Source: an uncultured Chloroflexus sp.
Lineage (GTDB): Bacteria; Chloroflexota; Chloroflexia; Chloroflexales; Chloroflexaceae
Assembly: GCF_937951745.1 (NCBI RefSeq)
Contig: NZ_CALFBQ010000003.1
Span: 1 to 64,000, forward strand
Reading direction: 5' to 3'
Length of the DNA stretch: 64,000 bases
Shown here: piece after piece, positions 40,801 to 48,924 of the stretch
Numbering within the stretch: the stretch's first letter is position 1
Layout: every line of letters begins with the position of its first letter
Position numbers and translations under genes: made by a program
Notes under the pieces: model-generated
Seen by the model: only the letters and a program-made list of their open reading frames with translations
Databases searched by the model: none
Told to the model about the DNA's origin: nothing

Positions 40801-43800
40801 GCTGTATCGTCACCTATTCGTCCTTGGTCAACCAGCAAGCCCATTGCCCGCGCTGCTGCGGCCGTGCTTAATAAGAGTGGTCGCCGGTTGCGAATAACCC
40901 AACCGTTTGTGCCCCCGCCAAGCGGTCGCGGTTCAAGCCAGATTCGCTCGCCACGGTCGTAGGCGATAGGATAGCTGAGCGTATTGCTTGCTTCATCGTA
41001 CAGGGCAATCAGTGAGGTGCTGGTATCAATGATCTCGCTAATCCCCTGATGGAGCCGTTCGATCAATTCGTAGATGTCAAGCGAGGCATTAACCGCTGCG
41101 CTAATCCGGTTAATAATCGTCAGCTCAGAGATTCGCTGCTCGCGTTCTTCAAACAAACGCGCATTTTCCAGCGCCGTTGCCGCCTGATCGGCGAGGCCGG
41201 CCAGCAGCAGCATTTCATCGTTCGTAAACTGGCGCCGGTAATTGGTCATCACACTGAGCACGCCGATGATCTGCTCACGGTAGATCACCGGCACACCCAT
41301 AAATGAGATCAAGTTGTTGCGCTGTTGGTAATTGGGGTAGAGTGATCCTCCCTGCGTATTAACATCTTCGATTATCAAGGGCTGGCCGGTTTCGGCCACC
41401 TTTCCGGTAAAGCCCTGCCCGATCGGCACCCGCATCGTGCGGCCTTGCTCAGCTGGAATGCCATCGAGTGCCGCCGGCGTCAAGATATTGCCCTCGCTGA
41501 TCGTCCACAACGCCACGGTGGTGACGTTCAACTGGCGGCTTACCAGCTCCATCAGCTTATCGAGCACCTCTTGCGGGCGCAGCAACGATGAGAGAATGCG
41601 CGCTGCGTCGAGCAATGTTGATAACTCGCTGACCTTCTGGCGGGTTGCTTCGGCGCTCCGTTGTGCTTCGACAGTGGCGCGCGCGCGCGCAATCGCGGTG
41701 CTGGTCTGGTTGGCAATCGTCTGGCAGAGTTCGAGCACCTGCGGTGAGAAGGTGCCATACCGTCCGACGAAGTCTAGCCCGACTGCGCCAATCACTTCAT
41801 CATTGAGAATAATCGGAATGATTCCAATCGACCGAATATCGAGCGCGTGAAAGGTCTGGTGGGTTGGCGCGAAGAGTGGGTCGTTCTGAGCGTCTTCAGA
41901 AACGAGCGGCCGTTTCTCGCGGTCGAGCCAGTCAACCGAGGGGTTGTCAAACAGTTGGATCCGGAGCTGATCGAGAAGGCCGCTCTCGACATACTCGGCG
42001 ACTGCCGGCGCATACCCGCTTTCGCGGTCGTAGATGACCATCCGCGCTTGATCGACGCCGGTAGCAGCGGCCATCGCGTTGACGATCTCTTGGTAAATGG
42101 CCTGCAAGTCGGTCAGCGCGTTGGTTGTGGCGGAAACTCGGTTGATAAGGGCTAGTTGCTCGACTTGGGCCTGTGCCCGTTCTAGCAAACGAGCATTCTG
42201 CACGCCAAGCGCTAATTGGTTGGCGACGGTGGTCAGAAAGGCGCGTTCGCGTTCATGGTAGATGCCGGGGGTATAGCTCATCACAGCCAACACGCCGACC
42301 ACCGTCTGATCACCGATCAACAGTGGTACCCCCAACCAAGCCGCCGACTCACGCTCGGATCCAAACTTGACTGGACGGAAGCCTGCTTGATCGGCTTCAG
42401 CCGTCAGATTAACAAACTGGAGAGGATGGCGTGTGCGAATAATATACTCGGTCAAGCTGCCCGGCTTTGGCGGCTCACGTCGTTCGGTAATGGTCTCGAT
42501 CCCTTCATCCACCTCGTAGCAGAAGGTCATTTCATCGCTTTCCGGGTCATACAGGTAAGCAACGAAGGAATCGAGGCTCAGAAAACTGCACAGATGATGG
42601 TACACATCGCGCAGCATCTGCCGCTGATCGAGGGTCGAGGCGATGGTCTGCCCAATGCGATTAATGCTATTCAGCTCAGTAATGCGCTGCTCACGTTCGG
42701 CGAACAAGCGCGCGTTTTCCAGTGCAATCGCGAGTTGGTTGGCCAGTGCCGCTAAGAAGCGGAGCGTGCGATCGGTAAAGGCGCCCGCGGTCTCACTTTG
42801 CACCGACAGCACACCGATCACTGCTCCTTGGCTGATCAGCGGCACTCCGATCCACGAACGCACCTGTCGGCCTTCACTCACTAAGATTTGAGCTTGGTCG
42901 TGCAAGTTGCTATTCAGCAGATCATCGATCCGTAATGGATTGCCCTCGTCAATAATCTTGGCAGTCAAGCCCGCTTTCGGCGCCGTGCGTTTGTGATATG
43001 CAGCCAACGTTGCGCCGTGTTGCTTGAAAAGTTCAAACCGTACCGTCTCTTGCTCAGCATGGTAGCTGGCAATGTAGAAGAAGTCCGGCGTGCCAAGGAA
43101 CGCGACAATCTCTTGATACACCCGTTCGAGGAGCGTATCGAGATCGGTAGTAGAGGTTGCGGCTGCACCGACGTGGAACAGCGCCGCCATCTCTTCGGCC
43201 CGGTCGTGCGCTTCGCGGAACAATAGGTGGTTTTCAATTGCAATCGCGGCCTGATCGGCGAAAATTTCTAGCGGCTCAACCGTGCGGGCCGTTGGGCGCT
43301 GGCGATCTTCGGTGTCGCTGGCAAAGATCATTCCCAGCAACATCCCATCGGTTGAGTAGAGCGGCACGCAGAGCCGGTCTTCGAGTTGCCATTCATTGCC
43401 GCTACGTTCATCAACGAACGGATGATAACCAAAGATGCCGGTGTCGAAGCCTGCTTCAAGTGCCCGTGCTTCATCTGCCGGAATAAAGTAGGTTCGTCCT
43501 AAGCGGAAGCGTGGATCGAGGTAGCGGGTAGCTAGTTTGAGCGGCAATGGGTGTTGGGCCAGATTCGCTTGTTCGCTAAGCGGGATGCCGGCGGCTGCCT
43601 CCAGATAGAGATAATCACTCTGATCTGGCCGGGCAAGGCAGAAGAGCACGGTTCGCAGCCCAACCGCTTCGATAATGCTATAGCCAATCTGTTCAAGCAG
43701 GCTCGCCAACGACTGGTCGGCGCGTAGTGCCTGCCCGATTTCCAACACATCGTTGAGGATATCAGCCCGGCGCTGGAGCATCTTCGCCATGTGCTCCAGC

Positions 43801-46232
43801 TCGAGGTAGTGTTGGGCATTCCCAATGCCGATAGCAGCCTGATGCGTCAGAGCACGCAGGAATTCGACCGCTTCGTAATCAAAATGGCGCGATTGTTCCG
43901 CCAGCAGCAAGACGAGACCATATACGCTGCCCTGATAGAAGATAGGCGCCGCTAGCGCCGAATTCGCATTCGGGCACAATAACGCCTCGCGCTCACCTTC
44001 GCTAAGATGGTCGCTTAGGGCAGCCTCGCGCTTGGTCAGCGCTTCTTGCGCAGTAAGCACCGCTTGACCAAGCATACTGCTAATGAGCCGGCTACGCAGC
44101 GGCGGTGTGTAGCCAATTACTTCGACAATGAGGAATGCGCTCGTCTCGGCTTCAATCTCTTCAATCAGCGATTGGTGCAACAGTTCGGCTAGCGAAGGGT
44201 TGTTATTTTGGGCATTGGCCGGATTAATGCGCAACGCGATCAAGCCATGACTGGCGCCAGTCGCGCGGAGCGCCTGTTCGAGAACAAAAGCAAGGATTTC
44301 ATTTTGGTTGAGCGTAATCGCCAGTTGGCTGCCGATCCGTTGCAGGGCGCGCAGTTGTTCGATGCGCAACCGTAGACTGCTATCCACTTGGGCAAACCGG
44401 CTAGCATTGGCGATGGCACGTGCCGATTGGCCAGCCAAGATGCTCAATAACCGTTCATCTTCGGCGTTGAAGCTGCTGGGTTGGGCAGAGACGAGTTCTA
44501 ACGCGCCGAGCAGGGTGTTACCGCTGCGTAATGGGATACCTAGATAGCTGCGCGCCGGCAGATTGGTGTTCAACATCAGCCCGCTTATATCGTCGAGCGT
44601 ACCCAGCCACGCTGGTGGCAGGCTGAGATCATCGATCCGCAGCAGTCGCTGGTGGCGGGCCACCCACGAGCTGAGTGTGTCACCCTCATCGCCTACCCGG
44701 CAATGCAGACCCTGCTGGCAAGCGACGCGCAGGCGTTGGTTGCGTTCGTCAAGGAGCGTAATCCGCCCTCCGCTAAACCGCGCCAATTTCGCTGCGCCGG
44801 CTAAGGTTGACTCCAGCGTTTCATCCAGTGAGAGATCCGCTGCCAGTAGTTCACTGATCTGTTGCAGCCGTTCTAGTTTACCTGCACGCCGTTGGGCAGC
44901 ATCGTAGAGCCGCCGGTGTTGGACGGTCGTCGCGATCTGCGCACTCAGTACTTGCAGCAGATTCCGTTCAATCTGGTCAAGCATGTGAGCCGGAGCCGCA
45001 TACCCCATCGCCAACAAGCCGACAACCTGATCCTTGCTTCGCAACGACGTCAGCCACACGCTGCGGCAGCCAAACGTCGCCGCATGCGCCGCGATCGGGT
45101 TGCTACTGGCTTCAATAGTTGTTTCAGCGATTAAGACCGGCTCGTTTCGCTCGCTCATCGCCTGCAAGGCCGGCACTAGCTTGATTCGCTCAAACCCGCT
45201 TACTCCGCTGGCATGCTCGCTGTAGACGGCAATGGTTTGCAATTGGCGCGGTTGGTTCGGATCAATGAGGTAGACCGCCCCGAAATCGGCCTCAAGCGCC
45301 AGCGCCATATTCTCGGTCGCGTGGGCGATCGTCTCTTCGATCCTGACCCCCGACCCAATTTCCAGACTATTCTCATACAACACGAAGAGCTCGCGCGCGT
45401 GTCGGCTTTCGTGTTGCTGGAGCTTCGTTGCATAGAGCAGCAGGGCAAGCGGGCGGGAAAGGAAGTGAATAGTTTGCGCAGCTTCAGGACCGGGATTCAG
45501 CAGCAAGAGCAACCCTACCAACTCAACGCCTACAGAAAGCGGCTCAACTAACAGATCCCATTCGGTCGGGACATCCCGGTGTTGGGTGCGTGTGCGCCAC
45601 ACGCCGCGTTGGTAAGTTTGCAACGTGATCGTTTGCTCGATCGCCTCGTTGTCATTAATCGCAACTTGGTCGGGAAAGAGGGTATCACCGGCGCTGCTGA
45701 CCGCCCGGATCAGCGTTTGATTGCTAAAATTGATCCAATACACCGCCAGCGCTTTTGCTGGCAACAGTGTCGTCGCCTGCCGACATAACTGCGCGAGTGC
45801 TACTGTTAGATCACCGGTGCCGATGTTTTCAAAAGCGGTATAGCCAAGGGCGCGCAATCGCTCACCCCGCTCGTGGACACGCGCGCGCTGCCATACACCA
45901 AGGAGGGTCGTGATTTGGGTAATAAGCGCAGTAGTAAACGCAGCCTCGAACGTGGCCGTGAGTGTCAAGCGACCATACAGAGACGTGGCATCCCGTAATT
46001 CAAGCGCTGTCCCATTCAGTGGCACGTGCCCCCAGACTACGCTCGCTAATTCGCGTTCATTGGCCAGCAGGGTTAAGCGACCACCAACGCCAAGGTGGCG
46101 TTCGAGCAACTCGCCAATCAGCGTGCATAGCTCGGCTGGCTCAGTTTGGCCAAGCGGCTGCTGGCTATGCAAAGCCAGTTGGGCAAGTAGTTCCCAACCC
46201 TGAGGAGGTGCTCCGGTGATCGTCGTATCCAT
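37881..46232 (-). CDS. giant multi-GAF/PAS sensor histidine kinase
   Basis: ~2784 aa from ATG 46232; about 13 GAF-like repeats by eye, PAS-like FRSMTEGVIVLDPQQQITLFNPAAEQ, HisKA FISDVSHELRTPLTAIKGY, HATPase DTGVGMSPEQ, GGTGLGLSIAKQLVEMHGG. Confidence 0.93.
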   Translation of the reverse strand: MDTTITGAPPQGWELLAQLALHSQQPLGQTEPAELCTLIGELLERHLGVGGRLTLLANERELASVVWGHVPLNGTALELRDATSLYGRLTLTATFEAAFTTALITQITTLLGVWQRARVHERGERLRALGYTAFENIGTGDLTVALAQLCRQATTLLPAKALAVYWINFSNQTLIRAVSSAGDTLFPDQVAINDNEAIEQTITLQTYQRGVWRTRTQHRDVPTEWDLLVEPLSVGVELVGLLLLLNPGPEAAQTIHFLSRPLALLLYATKLQQHESRHARELFVLYENSLEIGSGVRIEETIAHATENMALALEADFGAVYLIDPNQPRQLQTIAVYSEHASGVSGFERIKLVPALQAMSERNEPVLIAETTIEASSNPIAAHAATFGCRSVWLTSLRSKDQVVGLLAMGYAAPAHMLDQIERNLLQVLSAQIATTVQHRRLYDAAQRRAGKLERLQQISELLAADLSLDETLESTLAGAAKLARFSGGRITLLDERNQRLRVACQQGLHCRVGDEGDTLSSWVARHQRLLRIDDLSLPPAWLGTLDDISGLMLNTNLPARSYLGIPLRSGNTLLGALELVSAQPSSFNAEDERLLSILAGQSARAIANASRFAQVDSSLRLRIEQLRALQRIGSQLAITLNQNEILAFVLEQALRATGASHGLIALRINPANAQNNNPSLAELLHQSLIEEIEAETSAFLIVEVIGYTPPLRSRLISSMLGQAVLTAQEALTKREAALSDHLSEGEREALLCPNANSALAAPIFYQGSVYGLVLLLAEQSRHFDYEAVEFLRALTHQAAIGIGNAQHYLELEHMAKMLQRRADILNDVLEIGQALRADQSLASLLEQIGYSIIEAVGLRTVLFCLARPDQSDYLYLEAAAGIPLSEQANLAQHPLPLKLATRYLDPRFRLGRTYFIPADEARALEAGFDTGIFGYHPFVDERSGNEWQLEDRLCVPLYSTDGMLLGMIFASDTEDRQRPTARTVEPLEIFADQAAIAIENHLLFREAHDRAEEMAALFHVGAAATSTTDLDTLLERVYQEIVAFLGTPDFFYIASYHAEQETVRFELFKQHGATLAAYHKRTAPKAGLTAKIIDEGNPLRIDDLLNSNLHDQAQILVSEGRQVRSWIGVPLISQGAVIGVLSVQSETAGAFTDRTLRFLAALANQLAIALENARLFAEREQRITELNSINRIGQTIASTLDQRQMLRDVYHHLCSFLSLDSFVAYLYDPESDEMTFCYEVDEGIETITERREPPKPGSLTEYIIRTRHPLQFVNLTAEADQAGFRPVKFGSERESAAWLGVPLLIGDQTVVGVLAVMSYTPGIYHERERAFLTTVANQLALGVQNARLLERAQAQVEQLALINRVSATTNALTDLQAIYQEIVNAMAAATGVDQARMVIYDRESGYAPAVAEYVESGLLDQLRIQLFDNPSVDWLDREKRPLVSEDAQNDPLFAPTHQTFHALDIRSIGIIPIILNDEVIGAVGLDFVGRYGTFSPQVLELCQTIANQTSTAIARARATVEAQRSAEATRQKVSELSTLLDAARILSSLLRPQEVLDKLMELVSRQLNVTTVALWTISEGNILTPAALDGIPAEQGRTMRVPIGQGFTGKVAETGQPLIIEDVNTQGGSLYPNYQQRNNLISFMGVPVIYREQIIGVLSVMTNYRRQFTNDEMLLLAGLADQAATALENARLFEEREQRISELTIINRISAAVNASLDIYELIERLHQGISEIIDTSTSLIALYDEASNTLSYPIAYDRGERIWLEPRPLGGGTNGWVIRNRRPLLLSTAAAARAMGLLVDQGRIGDDTAIEESYLVVPIIYGDQVLGVINIQSYAQHAFDENDLRFVTTVTNQAAVALNNARLFSETRQNASEMSTLFEVSQNLSGTLDTDTIQMLIADAAVRLLRAELGAVLRFDRRGNIERQVLIDGYEFREDINVDFRRGGLTTELLQRDQPIAISDLSEIEDGQHHAVKLGVRSALGIAVGSSEERLAAIWVGMRTPHEWRPHQISLLSILANQAAQALKSAQLFAIEQKRRRQADMLREVAQSFTSTLALREIQTLVLSQLQRIVRYDSAAMLLRDEGYGDLRVVEAYGFGPTIPLQSSIALEASSLFQTMAIEHQPILIADTQSDPRFDDLRRLGWSDGSWIGAPLLVDNELVGILTISLKEPDAYDEEALAVTFTIASQASQAIQNARLFDQISNLAADLDARVRERTAELEQATRLLSEEKERLEAVNRITLELTTQLDLNLIIQRALELISENLGVERGSLILRDPATDALICRAVLYGRGHVEGANIPLRFSDGTEGLAGWIIHHLEPVNIPDVDRDPRWLKELGRADDVRSVAGVPLQTSDTAIGVLILSSPQRNYFGDSQMNLLGTIASVVASAVNNAQLYGFINDLALRNAVLLEEQREESSKSAAVFRSMTEGVIVLDPQQQITLFNPAAEQVLEMVADQVLGQPLSRLAEIGEDEASRRRGQAIYNGILHGLRRMRETQSIFSTSVDLTDPTQVIAINIAPVRSPDGQHYGEVAVLRDITREIEADKEKRQFISDVSHELRTPLTAIKGYIDVLLLTASLNLTPDQLNYLNIIKNNTNRLRALIEDILEFSRPDSKKKLTFTQVDIPIVIEEVVQSLRLEYERKGMTVRIDASPALPYVIADQKRVSQIIFNLFSNAVKYTYEGGSITVRAFVNRANMMQIEVEDTGVGMSPEQLKKLFRPFYRADNPLRDVAGGTGLGLSIAKQLVEMHGGEIWVTSELGKGSTFSFAIPLQQASNGTHTEEVEL

Positions 46233-46327
46233 AGTGTCGCTATCGCTCCTGCTGACGTGTCTGGGCTGCACAGGCGACTACGGAATGTATCAACAACATG
46301 CAGTTCGACCATTCATAACAGGTTTGG

Positions 46328-47272
46328 TCAGGAGCGACCATAAGCTACGAAGCTACGCTTGCCTTGTTCGCGCGCTTGCACCAATGCTCGCTGCCGCACC
46401 TCTTCTGCCGCTTCACTCAGCTCGCGGATGTCGGCGAAGGGGCCGTCATCGTTGGTCAGCACACCGATCGAGAGCGACATCAACGGCGCTTGTCGCGTCT
46501 CACCATTGTCATCAACAAACTCGATATAGCCTTGTTTGCGGTGCCGATAATTGTAATGAAGGCCGATCTCTTCGTCGAAGCGGGCGATGATACGATCACA
46601 AATTGTCTGGATCCGTTCGGGAATGGTTGTAATGAGGAATGATTGCCCAACCGACTGCTGGCCGATAAATTCCTCATTGCCGCCAACTTCACTGACCACT
46701 TCGTTGAGCATCAACGCCACAAAACGCAGCACATCTTCGCCAACCACTGCCCCATAGACTTGAGTAAAGGTCTCGAAGCCGTTGATATGTACATTGAGCA
46801 ATCCCCACCGCGGCGCCGTCAACAATTGGCGGAGCTGGTCATTGAGCAGTTCCGCAGTGGGCAAGTTCGTGACCGGATGGAGCTGATTGCGCCGGCGCGC
46901 GTCTTCAAGCTGGTTCTTGACGATCGTATGCACCTCTTCGATATCGAAGGGCTTGACAATGTAGTATTGCGCTTGCACTTCACCCAATCCGATCAGCCGG
47001 TCGCGCCGTTCGCCGCGCGCCGTCAAGAAAATGATCGGGATGTGCCGCGTGCGCGGGCTGGCGCGTAACGCCCGCCCAACATCGTATCCCTCCATATCGG
47101 GTAGATTGACGTCAAGCAAGGCCAGATTCGGCGGTGTTTTGCTGCAAATCTCGATCGCCTGCTGGCCGCGCAGCGCAGTGTAGACTTCGTACCCCTGTGC
47201 GGTGAAGTAGATCTTCAGCAGGCTCGAAATGTCTGGCTGGTCTTCAACGACGAGGATGCGTTCTTTGCTCAC
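46328..47272 (-). CDS. response regulator receiver with degenerate GGDEF-like output domain
   Basis: Receiver ILVVEDQPDISSLLKIYFTAQGY, LALLDVNLPDMEGYDV, KPF; C-terminal SLSIGV but no GGDEF motif. Confidence 0.88.
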   Translation of the reverse strand: MSKERILVVEDQPDISSLLKIYFTAQGYEVYTALRGQQAIEICSKTPPNLALLDVNLPDMEGYDVGRALRASPRTRHIPIIFLTARGERRDRLIGLGEVQAQYYIVKPFDIEEVHTIVKNQLEDARRRNQLHPVTNLPTAELLNDQLRQLLTAPRWGLLNVHINGFETFTQVYGAVVGEDVLRFVALMLNEVVSEVGGNEEFIGQQSVGQSFLITTIPERIQTICDRIIARFDEEIGLHYNYRHRKQGYIEFVDDNGETRQAPLMSLSIGVLTNDDGPFADIRELSEAAEEVRQRALVQAREQGKRSFVAYGRS

Positions 47273-47298
47273 AATCCCTTCTCCTCGCGATGCGGCGG

Positions 47299-48795
47299 CT
47301 ACGACCGCTGGCTCGCACTGATGTGCTCGGGCAGACGTCCATTCCCGGCAGGCTGGCTAGAACGAAGCGTTGTCATATGTACCGGCGGCTCATCTTCGAT
47401 GGCCGTGCTGGCCTCTGGTCGAGCCGGATCATAGTAGACGTTCGGCCAGTGGTAGATGATTCGGCGCGGCTCGCCGGTTGCTTCATCGATATCGTTCAGA
47501 TCGTGGCCGGCTACAGTCTTCCGAATAAGATTTTGTTCGTTGTCGAAGATTATAACAGCATTTGATTCTATCATGCGACCGGGGTAAACCACAAATCCGC
47601 TGCCGAGCTTGACATTATGCCCCACTGCCGAACCGAGTACCGGCATGTTGACTTCGATCGGTACGCCTTCATGGATAACCTTGATCGGTTCGCCTTGCAA
47701 ATTAAAGTCGGTGAAGACGTTGTTGGCGCCGATAAAGGTGTTGCGCCCGACGACGCACAGTTGCAGCGTGCTATTTTGCGCTACCATGCTGTTTTCCATC
47801 AGCACGGTCATAAATAGGCCGGCATTGAAGGGTAGGAAGCAGCGATCGCTGACCACGCTGAGCATGATCTGCGACCCTTGCATGATGTTGACGTTGTTGC
47901 CAATGTAGCTGTTGGCAATCACGACGCCGGGGCCAATATAGACATCGTCGCCGATCACGGTTGGCCCGTGGATAATGGCAGTTGGGTCGATCGAACAGCG
48001 TTTGCCGACTTTGACTAGCGCCCGCGAGGCGAGAAAGTGATTGCGCCACTGTTCTTCCAGCGGATTGATCTTTTCCCAAAACGCTTTGAGCGCAAACGCG
48101 ATCTTTCCCGGAAATAGCCGCCAATCTTCCGCTGTCCATTTCAGAATGTTGCGCAGGCGTGCCTTGCTCATGCGTGTATCAAGGTCAGCCGCCCACGAAA
48201 AGACCCCCATCAATACGTTGGCCATCAAGACGTGCAACCAACTCTCAATTGAGATGAAGGCCCGGATCGGGATCTGGTAAGTGAGATCGCCTTTGTGCGC
48301 CATGTAGCTGGGAATGCGGTAGTAGCCCATTTCGTGACTAAGGGTGTCAATCACTAACGGCTGCGCCTGCGCCAGATCGTTTACGCCAGCGGGGAGGTAA
48401 TAGAGATCGGCGACGTAATAGTCGCCTACCCGCCGAATGTGGCGTGAGAGCTGTAAGGCATGGCGTTCGATGCTCGGATCGCCCTTCTGACCGGTCGCCG
48501 GATTGCTCGCTTTGAACGCAATCTGCGCCGCCGTGCCACGTTTCCGCGCCTCACTCATGAAGGTGTCGATCAATGCTGCATTGAAAAAGAGATTATCGCG
48601 GTAGATCAACCGTTCATCAGTGGCCGGCAGTTCGGCCACTTCAGCTAATTGATCGATTTCAATTGCGCTCTTGCCGTATGCCTTGACTAGATCGCGCTGC
48701 AGGAGCCAAAGCGGCTTGTTGAGAATGCGCAACTCACGGGCAGGCTCAGCGAAGGGCGGTATGAGCGTTGGATCGCGTAGAATGATCCGCTCCAT
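47299..48795 (-). CDS. left-handed beta-helix (hexapeptide repeat) protein, possible acyl/nucleotidyl-transferase-like
   Basis: GPTVIGDDVYIGPGVVIANSYIGNNVNIMQGSQI and similar hexapeptide repeats; ATG 48795. Confidence 0.75.
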   Translation of the reverse strand: MERIILRDPTLIPPFAEPARELRILNKPLWLLQRDLVKAYGKSAIEIDQLAEVAELPATDERLIYRDNLFFNAALIDTFMSEARKRGTAAQIAFKASNPATGQKGDPSIERHALQLSRHIRRVGDYYVADLYYLPAGVNDLAQAQPLVIDTLSHEMGYYRIPSYMAHKGDLTYQIPIRAFISIESWLHVLMANVLMGVFSWAADLDTRMSKARLRNILKWTAEDWRLFPGKIAFALKAFWEKINPLEEQWRNHFLASRALVKVGKRCSIDPTAIIHGPTVIGDDVYIGPGVVIANSYIGNNVNIMQGSQIMLSVVSDRCFLPFNAGLFMTVLMENSMVAQNSTLQLCVVGRNTFIGANNVFTDFNLQGEPIKVIHEGVPIEVNMPVLGSAVGHNVKLGSGFVVYPGRMIESNAVIIFDNEQNLIRKTVAGHDLNDIDEATGEPRRIIYHWPNVYYDPARPEASTAIEDEPPVHMTTLRSSQPAGNGRLPEHISASQRS

Positions 48796-48924
48796 CGGGC
48801 GAGTCCTTTCTGCCATTGTCGGTGCGGATGGGCCAATCGTCTCATCGTGCTGTTGTTACTATAGGTTGTAGCTCCTGTATATACAAGGCGTGCAGATTAC
48901 AGTCGGATTACCACGTTTACCGCA

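Noticed and set aside
37881-46232. Giant kinase gene as a collapsed or expanded assembly repeat
   Set aside because: GAF repeats are strongly diverged at both DNA and protein level, so not a recent tandem artefact
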